Assembly (NCBI GenBank): GCA_023386555.1
Contig: JAEWJK010000014.1
Span: 1-64,000 of the forward strand
Direction: 5' to 3'
Source: Bacteroidota bacterium
GTDB lineage: Bacteria; Bacteroidota; Bacteroidia; Chitinophagales; Chitinophagaceae
Length of the DNA stretch: 64,000 nt
Translations under genes and position numbers: made by a program
Notes under the pieces: model-generated
Told to the model about the DNA's origin: nothing
Seen by the model: only the letters and a program-made list of their open reading frames with translations
Databases searched by the model: none
Shown: in pieces, positions 9,010 to 19,900 of the stretch
Numbering within the stretch: position 1 is the first letter of the stretch
Layout: each line of letters opens with the position of its first letter

Positions 9010-10530
9010 TTAATACCCTGAATTTTGAGATAAGCCACCTGTCTTAACATCGTAATCAGGAATTGGTAATAAGCTATGTTTCGCTGCCACAAAACCAAGT
9101 GAGCCCAGTTCAGTTGAAGCTAAACCCCAACGTACAAGATCAGTAAAACGAACCGCTTCGAAAGCAAGTTCTAATTGTCTTTCACGAACAATATCATTGA
9201 ACAATGCACCACCGGTAGTTGCAATTGGTGTGAGTCCTGATCTTGCTCTTACATCATTAACATAACCTCTTGCTTTGGCATCATTTCCTGCTTTATGAAA
9301 AGCTTCTGCAGCCATCAACAATACATCAGCATAACGAATATGTCTCCAGTTAGTGCCATAGTTTAATTCACCGATCGGACCTCCAGTTTGTGTTTGAAAT
9401 GCACCATATTTTCGTTGGAAGAATCCTTCAAAATCGTATGCTGCAGGATTACTCCAGTTACCACCTGCTGTAATTAATTCAGTCATTGACATAACTGTTT
9501 GTCTTCTCCTGTTCACATCACCTGCAGCAACATAAGCATCCCACAATTTTTGTTTTGGAAGATTAAATCCCCATCCTGCAATTAATGAATCAGCAGGAGC
9601 TTTTGTATAAAAGTCTGCTCTCGGACCCATCAATTGAATATGAATATTACTTTCAGGAGCACCACCCCAAGGGAAATTACCCCAATCGTAAGCTCTTTCG
9701 GCAGTGTAAGAAATTTCAAAAACTGATTCCTGGCCGAATTCATGATTCTTGGAAAATGCTGTACCAATAGAAGATGATAAAGCATATTGATTTGATGTAA
9801 TTACAGCCTCTAATTGTGTGGCAGCATCACTCCATTTTTGTTGGTATAATAATGCCTTACCTAATAAAGCCTGAGCTGTTCCTTTCGATACACGGAATTT
9901 ATCATTACCTGCATAAGCACTTTTTTGTGGCAGTACAGCAATAGCTTCCTGCAGATCTTTTTCGATCTGTGCATATACCTCTGCTTTTGCTTTTCTTCCG
10001 GTTGATGTATATGATGAAGGCGATACATCATTCAACACCAAAGGCACATCACCCCAAAGCGATACTAACTCGAAATAGTTGTAAGCTCTCAACACTTTTG
10101 CTTCGGCAACTATTCTTGAACGTAATGCAGAACCTGGTTCTACCCTATTAATCACTTTATTTGCACGGTAGATAGTGAAGTAACACATTCTCCATGCATC
10201 TCTTACTTTATCATTCGTCGCATCAAAGTTGAAGTTGTCGAGTGTTTGATAACCTGGCTGATCACCAGCATCATTACCACCGGCATTACTTTCATCAGAT
10301 AATAATGTTTTGATCATATACAAGCTTGCCCAGTTATTATTGTAGTGAGCCTGCATCATATCGTACACACCAAACATTGCCTGTGTTGCATCGGCATCCG
10401 TTTTATAGAAGTCTTGTTCAGGAAATGCACCAGGTACTTCCTGCTCAAGGAATTTTTTACATCCGCTGCCTAACATCAAAGCGGATAAACAAACAATCGT
10501 AGTTTTTATAAATATATTTTTCATGTTCAT
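9010..10530 (-). CDS. SusD/RagB-type glycan-binding outer-membrane lipoprotein
   Basis: 506 residues, the usual length. The lipobox LMLGSGCKK is followed by the family opening FLEQEVPGAF. The N-terminal TPR-rich half (AYNYFELVSLWGDVPLVL is the SusD signature) and C-terminal half (WRHIRYADVLLMAAEAF, RERQLELAFEAVRFTDLVRW, LLPIPDYDV) are all conserved. It caps the partner SusC barrel, 17 bases upstream, and captures oligosaccharides for import. It belongs to the beta-glucan operon with GH16, GH5 and GH3. Confidence 0.95.
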   Translation of the reverse strand: MNMKNIFIKTTIVCLSALMLGSGCKKFLEQEVPGAFPEQDFYKTDADATQAMFGVYDMMQAHYNNNWASLYMIKTLLSDESNAGGNDAGDQPGYQTLDNFNFDATNDKVRDAWRMCYFTIYRANKVINRVEPGSALRSRIVAEAKVLRAYNYFELVSLWGDVPLVLNDVSPSSYTSTGRKAKAEVYAQIEKDLQEAIAVLPQKSAYAGNDKFRVSKGTAQALLGKALLYQQKWSDAATQLEAVITSNQYALSSSIGTAFSKNHEFGQESVFEISYTAERAYDWGNFPWGGAPESNIHIQLMGPRADFYTKAPADSLIAGWGFNLPKQKLWDAYVAAGDVNRRRQTVMSMTELITAGGNWSNPAAYDFEGFFQRKYGAFQTQTGGPIGELNYGTNWRHIRYADVLLMAAEAFHKAGNDAKARGYVNDVRARSGLTPIATTGGALFNDIVRERQLELAFEAVRFTDLVRWGLASTELGSLGFVAAKHSLLPIPDYDVKTGGLSQNSGY

Positions 10531-10547
10531 TTAAGTTTTGATGATGG

Positions 10548-13500
10548 TTAGAATGTGAATGTTAAACCTGCTACAGCTTTTCTTGGAACAGGATAACCGC
10601 CACGATCAATTCCAATACTGTTTCCACCGTTGCTACCTGCTTCAGGATCTACACCAGGGTATTTTGTGAAAGTGAAGAAATCATCAAGCGATACATACAC
10701 TCTTGCATGTTTGAATTTAATTTTTCTTAAGAGGCTCTGAGGTAAAGTATATCCTAACTGCAATTGACGAACTCTTGTATATGAACCATCAAACACCATC
10801 AGATCACCATTATATATGTATGGATTAGAAGTGTTGGCAGCAAACCATGTGTTAGTACTTCCTGGTCCTGTCCAACGATTAGCATAGAAGAAATAAGGCT
10901 TGTTTGCAGTAGAACGGTCTGTACGGTTGAAGCCCATTAATTTTTCATTGCCATATTGGCCCTGCACAAATACCAAAAGATCAAATCCTTTGAAAGTAAG
11001 ATTCATTCTTGCACCCAACATAAAGTCTGGATGAGGACTACCAATGTTGGTCATATCTGCAGGAGTGATGAGTTTATCTCCATTCACATCTACCACTATT
11101 GGTTCACCTGCTTTTGGTGCATAGCCTGTAATGCCTGTTTTTGCAATGTATGCATCAACATCTGCCTGTGACTGGAAGATGCCATCTGTTTTATATCCAT
11201 TGAAATACCATATAGGCTGACCAACCTGCATAGCTGTTGCAGACCATCCTGTGCCGATACCTGCACCAAATAAGATTGGTGAATTAGGATCAAGGAAAGT
11301 AACTTCATTTTTTAGTGATGACATGTTCAGGAAGAACTCATATCCTAAACCATTTACTCTTGGTTGATTTCTATAACCTAATTCTACTTCAACACCCTTG
11401 TTGACAACTTCACCAGCGTTTACTGTTCTTAAAACATTACCTGCAAACAAAGGTGCATTACCACCTGTTAACAGATCATTTGTTGTTTTCTTATAATAAT
11501 CAACAGTAAGCGTTAACCTGTTTTTGAGGAAAGCGAAATCAGCACCAATATCAAATTGATCACTTGTTTCCCAGGTTAATTCAGGATAAGCAAGGCTTGT
11601 AGGAGCAGCACCAACCATTAAACCACCATTGCCATCAGGATACAATAAACCTGCACCAATAGAATTTAACCATTCACCCAAACCTACACTTGACAAACTA
11701 CCATTCTGGCCCCAGCTTGCACGAAGCTTACCATAATTCATGAAACGTGAATTAAAGAAATCCTCTTGTGAGAAAACCCATCCTGCAGAAACAGAAGGGA
11801 ATGTACCCCACTGATAATCTGGTGAGAATAGAGAAGAACCGTCTCTCCTTAACGTTGCAGATAATAAATATTTTCCTTTATAATCATAGTTGATACGACC
11901 ATAGAAAGAAGCAAGTGTTCTGTTGAAAGCAATGCTTCCTATTCTGTCTAATACATCGGGAACAAAATCTGCATAAGAGAATTTATCTTCTTCTTTAAAT
12001 AATCCTGAATAACTGCCACCCATGTGCTGTTCTTTTGTTTTCTGAGCAGAGACACCAGCAAGTAAATTCAGATTGTGATTGCCAAATCTTCTTTGATAGT
12101 TGGCGAAATTCTCAAACTGCCATGTAAACCAGTTATTGCTATAATCATATCCATTGGCAATGGTATTCTGGCTTTCGGAAGAGAACCAAAAAGTTGGTGT
12201 CCATCCATGACCAACCTGGAATGCAGCATCTACACCAAAACGGGAAGTGAATTTGAAACCTTTGAATGGTTCTATCTCTGCAAAAACATTTCCTACAATT
12301 TTGTTCTGGATGTTTTCACCCCTGGCCATGTCGATCCTGGCTAATGGATTTCCATACTCACCTTTGAGGTAATTAGATATACCATATAAATTACCGTTAG
12401 CATCTGTTCTTAAAGGATGGCCTGCAGCTATTGCAGCCTGGACATGTGCCGGTAATATTGAACCTGAACTATAAGTTACCGGAGTTATAGGATCCATCAC
12501 CAAAGCACTGGATAGAATAGAACCAAATTCATTATTCTCTGATATTGCTTTTCTTCTATGATGAGAATACATTAACCTGTTTCCAAAATTCAACCAGGGC
12601 TTGATTTTATGATCTGCATTGAAACGAACAGTGTAACGATTGAATCTTGCTTTTTCACCACCAACAATTCCTTCCTGGGTGAAAAGTGTTCCGTTAATTA
12701 AATATGTTGATCTGTCAGATCCACCACTCAAACTTAATGAGTGATGTTGTTGAGGTGCAGTTTGCAATACTTCCCTCATCCAGTTTGTTCCTTCACCTAA
12801 ACCTGCAACATCTGACATTGCAGGAGCACCTGCCACACCAGCTTCCTGCAGGTATTGTTGATACTGCTGAGCATTCATCATTTGTACGAAATCATCTTTT
12901 ACAGATTGAACACCAAACTGTGCATTATAAGTAATGTCTGAAGTATTTCTTTTACCTGTTTTAGTGGTGATGATCACAACACCATTAGCACCTTCAGCTC
13001 CGTAAATAGCAGCAGAGGCAGCATCTTTTAATATTTCAATAGACTCTATTTCGGAAGGATCAATCGATTCCATTCCACCTGCTCTTACTCCATCTATTAT
13101 ATATAAGGGCTCAGAACTTCTGTTAGAACCTGTTCCTCTAATTCTTACACTCATTCCGGCACCAGGCTGACCTGAAACAGGTATTACCTGAACACCGGCA
13201 GTTCTTCCCTGCAAGGCTTGTTCTATCCTGGTAGAAGAAACTGTTGCAAGCTGTTCCGCCTTTACAGAGGAGATAGCACCAGTTACCAGGCTTTTCTTTT
13301 GCTGCCCATAACCAATGACCACTACTTCATTTAAGCTACCACCTGTTTCAGTAAGCGAAACATTTACCTCACCTTGTTGATTTACAGTAACTTCTTCAGA
13401 TGCCATCCCTAAATAAGAGATCACCAGCACTGAACCTGCTTTAGGTACAGTAATGGTAAATACACCATTTTTATCTGTAATGGTAGAGGTAGAAGTACCT

Positions 13501-13649
13501 TTTACCGTAATGGTGGCAGCTTCGAGAGGCTCATTAGCTGATTTTGAAGTAACTCTACCTGTTACCGTCAAGCTCTGTGCAAACACAGAAAACGACTGCA
13601 ACAAAAGATAGGTACATAAGAATAGTACAATTTTTTGTTTCATATGCAA
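10548..13649 (-). CDS. SusC/RagA-type TonB-linked outer-membrane transporter
   Basis: 1033 residues. A signal peptide (~1-25, ending SVFAQ) is followed by the carboxypeptidase-D-like domain (~28-110: VTGRVTSKSANEPLEAATI) typical of SusC proteins. The TonB box and plug come next (EVVVIGYGQQKKSLVTGAI; RIRGTGSNRSSEPLYIIDGV; SAAIYGAEGANGVVIITTK), then a long beta-barrel ending in an aromatic (AGLTFTF). It imports glycan oligomers across the outer membrane with the SusD partner. It is the first gene of the beta-glucan operon and diverges from the regulator at 13840; the 190-base gap carries repeated putative operators. Confidence 0.96.
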   Translation of the reverse strand: MHMKQKIVLFLCTYLLLQSFSVFAQSLTVTGRVTSKSANEPLEAATITVKGTSTSTITDKNGVFTITVPKAGSVLVISYLGMASEEVTVNQQGEVNVSLTETGGSLNEVVVIGYGQQKKSLVTGAISSVKAEQLATVSSTRIEQALQGRTAGVQVIPVSGQPGAGMSVRIRGTGSNRSSEPLYIIDGVRAGGMESIDPSEIESIEILKDAASAAIYGAEGANGVVIITTKTGKRNTSDITYNAQFGVQSVKDDFVQMMNAQQYQQYLQEAGVAGAPAMSDVAGLGEGTNWMREVLQTAPQQHHSLSLSGGSDRSTYLINGTLFTQEGIVGGEKARFNRYTVRFNADHKIKPWLNFGNRLMYSHHRRKAISENNEFGSILSSALVMDPITPVTYSSGSILPAHVQAAIAAGHPLRTDANGNLYGISNYLKGEYGNPLARIDMARGENIQNKIVGNVFAEIEPFKGFKFTSRFGVDAAFQVGHGWTPTFWFSSESQNTIANGYDYSNNWFTWQFENFANYQRRFGNHNLNLLAGVSAQKTKEQHMGGSYSGLFKEEDKFSYADFVPDVLDRIGSIAFNRTLASFYGRINYDYKGKYLLSATLRRDGSSLFSPDYQWGTFPSVSAGWVFSQEDFFNSRFMNYGKLRASWGQNGSLSSVGLGEWLNSIGAGLLYPDGNGGLMVGAAPTSLAYPELTWETSDQFDIGADFAFLKNRLTLTVDYYKKTTNDLLTGGNAPLFAGNVLRTVNAGEVVNKGVEVELGYRNQPRVNGLGYEFFLNMSSLKNEVTFLDPNSPILFGAGIGTGWSATAMQVGQPIWYFNGYKTDGIFQSQADVDAYIAKTGITGYAPKAGEPIVVDVNGDKLITPADMTNIGSPHPDFMLGARMNLTFKGFDLLVFVQGQYGNEKLMGFNRTDRSTANKPYFFYANRWTGPGSTNTWFAANTSNPYIYNGDLMVFDGSYTRVRQLQLGYTLPQSLLRKIKFKHARVYVSLDDFFTFTKYPGVDPEAGSNGGNSIGIDRGGYPVPRKAVAGLTFTF

Positions 13650-13839
13650 GCTGATTTTGATTTAAGACTTTTCGGATGAAAAGACAGATAAAATTAACTC
13701 TACAACTGCTCAAATATTGTTTCAGCACTACATCAACACTACATCATCAACAGAAAAATAGCTCTAAAACAGGCTTTTTTGCCACTTCATCACTACATCA
13801 GCCAATTTTTCAATAGTTTCACAATACTAACTTGCTGAG
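13650..13839. promoter_or_regulatory. Divergent control region with four CACTACATCA-type direct repeats
   Basis: CACTACATCA occurs exactly at 13726-13735, 13737-13746 and 13791-13800, and CACTTCATCA at 13783-13792. The first two start 11 bases apart, about one helical turn, and all share one orientation. They sit between the SusC gene and the divergent LuxR-type regulator, in the place of activator sites. An AATATTTG element on the minus strand near 13711-13718 is close to the Bacteroidota -7 consensus for SusC. Binding by the adjacent regulator is inferred. Confidence 0.55.
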
Positions 13840-16734
13840 ATGAAGAAGATCTTACTTGTCATCTTTCTTTTTACATCCTTAACCGGAAGCTTTGGCCAGA
13901 ATACCATAGGCTTGCCAGATATCGTAAACTTCCCACTCCAATTAATTAAAGGTGCTCAAAACAGGCAAATTTGCCAGGACCGTAAAGGCATTATGTATTT
14001 CGCCAACAATGAAGGCGTATTAACTTATAATGGCATTAATTGGAAAACCTACCCTCTTCCCAATAAAAGTATTGTTCGCTCATTAAAGTTTGGGCCTGAT
14101 AATAAATTATATGTTGGTGGGCAAGATGAATTTGGATATTTCGCACCGGAACCAAATGGGGAGCTTCGGTTTCATTCGATGAAGCATTTACTTCCAACCA
14201 ACGAAAGATCATTTACAGACGTTTGGGAAATATACTTCCACCAGGGCTGGATATTCTTTCAAACCAGTGAAAAGATATTCCAACTCAATGCAAAGAATGC
14301 AACAATTTATAAAAGCCAGCATTGGCGATTCATTTCAAATTATGGCGAAAGATTGATAGCACAGGATTCTAAAAAAGGATTGCTGCAATTTCAAAATGGC
14401 ATCTGGTCACCTTTTCTAACCCACTCAGAACTTCCGGCAGAATATTTTGCTTCGTCGTTAACATCCATTGGGAAAGACAGTGCCATACTCACTACCGTTA
14501 AACATGGAATATATATTCTTACAGGTACAAGCATCATAAAGTTAAGAACGACTTTCATGGATGAACTTGCCGGGAAGAATATTTCAACTTCTACCATGGT
14601 GAACGAACATCATATTGCTATCGGCACCAACTTAGATGGTTGTTATATCATTGATAAGAAAGGAAATCTCGTTAGAAGTTTTACCCGCAAAGCTGGCTTG
14701 CAGAATAACAATATACTGGATGTGTTTCTTGACAAGGAAAATAACCTTTGGCTTGGCCTTGATAACGGGATTGATTTTATTGCTTACAATAATGCCATCA
14801 AGCATATTTATCCTGAATACCAGAATGAAGGTTCAGGTTATGCTTCCTATATATACAACAATGAACTGTATATCGGCACTTCCAATGGACTTTATAAAGT
14901 GCCTTTATATAATGCAAATGATCTGAGTTATATAAAAGGAAGTTTTGAACTGGTAAAAAATACGAAGGGCCAGGTGTGGAATTTATCAGAAGTAAATGGA
15001 AAGTTATTGATGGGCCATCATGAAGGTGGATTTGTAATTGATAACAACCAGGCAAATTTAATCGATAACAGCTCCGGTTTCTGGACATTCCTCCCCTACC
15101 AAAATGTACTGCCATCGTCAATTATGGTCACCGGTACATACAATGGTATCAACTTCTATAATTTTTCGAACGGCACATTTACTAATAAGAATGTTTCAGC
15201 ACCATTTGAATCAGCAAGATTTGTTGTAATTGATAATGATCATATATGGATAGCTCATCCCTATAAAGGATTGTTTAGAGTAGATCTTAAAAACGGTAAT
15301 CCTCAAATAAGATTATATACAAAAAAAGAAGGTGTACACTCAACTAATGGCAATTATGTGTTTAAAATAAAAAACAGCATTGTACTTGCAACAGAAAATG
15401 GCATCTATGAATACAATAGTAATAAAGATCTTTTTGAGCCTTCAGCTTACTATAACAAGTTATTCGGCGATAAAGATGTAAGATACCTGAAAGAAGATGG
15501 TGATGGGAATATCTGGTTTGTATTTGATAAGATATTAGGTGTGGTTGATAACACCACTGCAACGCAACAGATAATTTACTTTCCAGAATTGACTAATAAG
15601 TTTGTTGCGGGGTTTGAACATGTAAATCCTGTAAATAAAAACAATGTATTTATTGGAGGCGAAAAGGGATTTTATCATATTAATTACAGCCAGTATAAAA
15701 ATATCAAATATCCCTTACAGGTTCATATTACATCCGTAAGATCAGGTAGTGAAGGAGACAGCCTCTTGTTTGGAGGTTATGTAAATACGGTTAATGAAAA
15801 GGATGAAACAATAAAAACTGGAGGAACTGTAGAGTACAAAAACAACTCCTTCAGGTTTGAATTTGCAGCACCAGTGTATGCTCAGCAATCCACCATTGAA
15901 TATAGTTACATGCTGGAAGGGTTTGATAGTAAATGGTCTGAGTATTCCAGAAGATCAGAAAAAGAATATACGAATGTACCTGCAGGCACTTATACTTTTA
16001 AAGTAAAGGCTAGAAACAATCTTGGCAACGAGTCTACTATCAGTAGTTATTGTTTTACTGTGTTGCCGCCCTGGTATCAATCTACCATTGCGATCATCTT
16101 ATATATAATCCTATCTGGCTTTGCTGCATGGAAATTATATAAGCACCAGAAGAAAAAATTTATTCGTCAGCAATTAAAACATGAAGAAGAACAAAAAAGA
16201 TTGCAGTATCTGCACCAACTTGAGATTGAAAAAGCAGAAAAGGAATTAGTTAAGCTTCGTAATGAAAAACTGGAAGCTGAAATTCAACATAAAAATACTG
16301 AGCTTGCATCTACCGCTATGCATCTTGTGCAAAAAGGAGAATTACTGGGTAAGATAAAAGAGCAGATGTTGAAGTTGAAAAAGAATACAGATGCTCAAAA
16401 AGATTCTGACGATGTGAAGAAGATCCTTCGATCAATAAGTGATGAGGATAAACTTGATGAGCAGTGGGAACAATTCACCATGCATTTTGATAAAGTGCAC
16501 AGTGATTTCCTGGTTGCTATCAAGAATAAGTTTCCCAACCTTAGCGCAAATGAATTGAAACTATGTGCTTACCTGAGAATGAACTTAAGTACAAAAGAAA
16601 TTGCACAGTTAATGAATATTTCAGTAAGAGGTGTAGAGATCAGCAGGTACAGACTACGCAAAAAATTAATGCTACCGACCGAAGTTAGTTTGTTTAACTT
16701 TTTAATGGATATAACGGGCTACCAAACTTTGTGA
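13840..16734 (+). CDS. Membrane-spanning propeller/Y_Y_Y sensor with LuxR-type HTH
   Basis: 964 residues. After a signal peptide (~1-19) come about 640 residues of beta-propeller repeats (ICQDRKGIMYFANNEGVLTYNG; ILDVFLDKENNLWLGLDNGID; DGDGNIWFVFD) and a Y_Y_Y domain (~667-735, IEYSYMLEGFDSKWSEYS). A single transmembrane segment (~750-768) leads into a charged coiled coil (~770-860). The last ~60 residues (LSANELKLCAYLRMNLSTKE, then IAQLMNISVRGVEISRYRLR) are a LuxR/GerE-type helix-turn-helix. There is no kinase or receiver domain, so this is a one-protein regulator from periplasm to DNA, unlike true hybrid two-component SusR-like proteins. It diverges from the beta-glucan operon and probably senses its oligosaccharides. 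Confidence 0.88.
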   Translation: MKKILLVIFLFTSLTGSFGQNTIGLPDIVNFPLQLIKGAQNRQICQDRKGIMYFANNEGVLTYNGINWKTYPLPNKSIVRSLKFGPDNKLYVGGQDEFGYFAPEPNGELRFHSMKHLLPTNERSFTDVWEIYFHQGWIFFQTSEKIFQLNAKNATIYKSQHWRFISNYGERLIAQDSKKGLLQFQNGIWSPFLTHSELPAEYFASSLTSIGKDSAILTTVKHGIYILTGTSIIKLRTTFMDELAGKNISTSTMVNEHHIAIGTNLDGCYIIDKKGNLVRSFTRKAGLQNNNILDVFLDKENNLWLGLDNGIDFIAYNNAIKHIYPEYQNEGSGYASYIYNNELYIGTSNGLYKVPLYNANDLSYIKGSFELVKNTKGQVWNLSEVNGKLLMGHHEGGFVIDNNQANLIDNSSGFWTFLPYQNVLPSSIMVTGTYNGINFYNFSNGTFTNKNVSAPFESARFVVIDNDHIWIAHPYKGLFRVDLKNGNPQIRLYTKKEGVHSTNGNYVFKIKNSIVLATENGIYEYNSNKDLFEPSAYYNKLFGDKDVRYLKEDGDGNIWFVFDKILGVVDNTTATQQIIYFPELTNKFVAGFEHVNPVNKNNVFIGGEKGFYHINYSQYKNIKYPLQVHITSVRSGSEGDSLLFGGYVNTVNEKDETIKTGGTVEYKNNSFRFEFAAPVYAQQSTIEYSYMLEGFDSKWSEYSRRSEKEYTNVPAGTYTFKVKARNNLGNESTISSYCFTVLPPWYQSTIAIILYIILSGFAAWKLYKHQKKKFIRQQLKHEEEQKRLQYLHQLEIEKAEKELVKLRNEKLEAEIQHKNTELASTAMHLVQKGELLGKIKEQMLKLKKNTDAQKDSDDVKKILRSISDEDKLDEQWEQFTMHFDKVHSDFLVAIKNKFPNLSANELKLCAYLRMNLSTKEIAQLMNISVRGVEISRYRLRKKLMLPTEVSLFNFLMDITGYQTL

Positions 16735-16813
16735 GATGTTATTCCCCATTTCATCATGTCTTCAAAGAGAGCAATTGCAAACCTTTAATTGCCTAAGAGA
16801 TAATATGATCATC

Positions 16814-16945
16814 TAAAAAATAAAGATTTTTTTCCGAGTAGTCTGTCAATCTCCGCTAATACATCTTTTACCTGTTGTGTATAAAAACTTCTTCCACCTT
16901 CGAGGAATGGATTTTTAATAACAGAAAATATTGATCATTCAACAC
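16814..16945 (-). pseudogene. Start-less coding remnant
   Basis: A minus-strand frame without a start codon reads NPFLEGGRSFYTQQVKDVLA, then EIDRLLGKK and a stop. The composition is strongly protein-like (an amphipathic helix with EIDRLL at the end), yet a TGA precedes it and there is no ATG. It looks like the C-terminal tail of a decayed or truncated gene between the regulator and the pectate lyase. I cannot name the family. A chance open frame is possible but less likely given the helix-like pattern. The rest of 16735-16986 holds nothing I can identify. Confidence 0.35.
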
Positions 16946-16986
16946 CTTTACCTAAAAGTTGTACCTATTAATTTTGTCTTTTAGAT

Positions 16987-19900
16987 TTATAGTTTAACCA
17001 ATTTCAACATAATTCTTTCGGATTCATTTTCATAAATAAGGAAATAACTGCCGGCTTTCAATAATGATACATCAATATTGGTATTGACTGACCCTGATAA
17101 AACCTGCGAGTTTATGAGATTTCTTCCTAATATATCTACTACTTTAAGTTGTGCAACTGAATTTGTTTTGGGATGAAGAACTTTTATCGTTTCTCCTGCA
17201 GGATTTGGATATACTGACAATGGAAAAGTCATACCATTTCTAATTGTTTGTGTTTTGCTGTATGTAAAACTGCCATCTTTATCCATCTGCTTCAACCGAT
17301 AAAATGAAACCTTATCCAATGGGTTATTGTCATTGAATTCATAATGATTTTCACCAGCGGTATTTTTAGATTGCATATATCCTATCTTCTTAAATGTTCT
17401 TCCATCAATGCTACGCTCAACATCAAACCCGACAGTATTCAATTCATTTGCAGTACTCCATGTTAGCTTTACATGCTTTGCTGGTCTATCGGTTAGTACG
17501 GCATCAAATGACAATAATTGTAAAGGCATCGTATTGCAACTAGCATTACTAAAATTTACTTTATCAGCTCCTGCATAAATTGGAACTACCACCTTTACTT
17601 CCTGTGCTGTTAAAGGTGTATAATTATAATAAGTATGCGGATCAAACACAGCAGAAGGATTTAACTCATCAAACTTTACTGACCTTCCACCAGGATTTTT
17701 CATTGCAGCATTTAACTGTGCAGTAATCACAGGCAACCCTGAATCGTCGTATTCATTGCCAACCTGCTTTAAACCGATAGCTGGATAGTTTCCTGTTTTT
17801 GAAGTATATGTATTATCAGTGTTGTTTCCATACACGAGTTTAAAATCAGCTACTGCTCTATCAGCATACATTGGCCAGTCGGTGTTCAGATAAAAATTAT
17901 TCTCCGCAAATACCTTTGCACTGTTTGCTGCAGCAATGCCGTATAGTTTTACCTGTTCAGATAAGTTATTTATCACATGCACTTCACCAAATCGAACTCT
18001 TGGGTTTCTTGAGTTGGTGTTGTAGAAATAATTATTGATCATAGTTACTTTCAACCGACCAATATCTGTTGCCCCATTATTATCAGAGTGGCCGATCAGG
18101 CTTGTTTTCCAGCTGTTGCGGAAGAGGCACCATGAAATAGTTACATAGCTTGCACCATCTTTTACATCACATCCACCATCAGGATGGTTTTGATCTGAAG
18201 GCATTGTTGTAGGATGGCCAAAAGTGCAATGGTCAATCCATATATGATGTGTTTGCGGATAACCAATATTTATTCCATCATCCTGGTAATCGTAAAAAGA
18301 AATATTACGGATTAGTATGTTCCAGGCTCTTTTAACATTGATGCCAATTTTAAATACAACATTAGATTCGCCAACAAAACTAAGGTCACCTTGTTCAGGA
18401 ATATCCAGCATATAATTGCCGAATACTTTCGATCCGTTAGTACTCAGTGTTTGCGTACCGTCGTAAACACCTGGTTTTAGCATAATCACCAATGGTGCTT
18501 TCTTCATGCCCATTGTAGTAACATTATTCTTATAAGCCTGCTGACGATAATATAATGACTCGCATAGTTGATTAAACTGAGCCGGACCATTTATAAACAC
18601 AGTATCAGGAGCACATTGGCCACCTGTTGTCGGCCCATTAAAACCATCACCAAAAGTTGCGGCAAAGCCTTTTACATTCTCGAAGTTGAAAGTATAAGGA
18701 GAAGTGAAATTGGCAGTAACATTCTTAATGCCTGTCATTGTAATAGTAGCTGGAGATGCATTTCCGGCAAGGTCACCTGACCAATTATTGAAAGATGAAC
18801 CAAGAATTGTTTGAGGTGTTAATGTAACAACTGTGTTAGCTGCATACTCACCACCAGGAGGATTGAGATTAACCTGCCCCATTCCATTTATCGTAACATT
18901 TAAACGATAAGTTGGAACCACTGCAAAATTTGCAGCAATCGTTTTGTTTGTTGTCATTGTAATAGTTGCAGGATTTGCATTACCGGTAAGATCTCCACTC
19001 CAGTTTGTGAATTGTAAAGACGGTGTTCCTGTAGCAAGAACAGTTACTACTTCATTTTCAAAATACTTATTGCTATTTCTTGCAGGACTTAATGTAACCG
19101 TACCACCGTTTGTAGCAGAAGCTGACAAAGTATATGAATTACATGATTGCCCTGTGAGCATCATCTTATCAAGATTAGGCCCATCAGTAGTATCCCATGT
19201 TATTTTAATGTTGTTAACTCCTGTTTGAAGAGTAACGCTTGCAATCTCTTCTGCCCAGTCTGTAAATAAGTTAGTACGAGGAAAAGCAAGTGTTTGAACA
19301 AAGACGTCATTTACAAATAATTTCCCTTTCCTGTCTTCATCATTGGCAAGTGAATACCTGAACTTAACATTTCTTACTCCTCCCTGCACCTGGCACACTG
19401 TAAAAATAATTTCGTTCTCTCCCCCAGGTAAAAAATTAATAAATCCTGTACCTGTAAACCCAGTATGATTATTATTAATGGCTCCAGTAAAAACTGCTTC
19501 TTCTGCCTCGTAATCGAAGAATACCGCAGAAGGATCAATAGAGGTAACATTAACAGTCCACGTTTTTGTTGAATTATCCTGTGCCGTTACCGTATAAATT
19601 ACAGGAGAATTAAAGTTTTGTGGTGTTGCAGCAGATGGAGAAATTGTTGCATTTGCTGACCAAGTGATTGATAAAGGGGTAAGATTTGAAATGTTTATAT
19701 TATTAGGCATTGTAATGCTTATTGTTCCAGCGGCAGCATTAATAACTGCATTCCCTATTTGTGATGGAGATAAAACAAAGTCTGTTATTTCTTTCGCAGA
19801 TGATGCAACTTGTGTAACGTTTACAGTCCACGTTTTTGTTGTTCCGTTCTGGGCTGTCACAGTATATACAACAGGTACATTAAAATTCTGAGCCGTTGTT

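Noticed and set aside
11096..11308. Short minus-strand frame inside SusC
   Set aside because: A shadow of the SusC coding sequence in another frame, with no signal or domain.
13840..16734. Hybrid two-component system (HTCS)
   Set aside because: The propeller and Y_Y_Y domains suggest it, but there is no histidine kinase, receiver or AraC domain; the C-terminus is a LuxR-type HTH.
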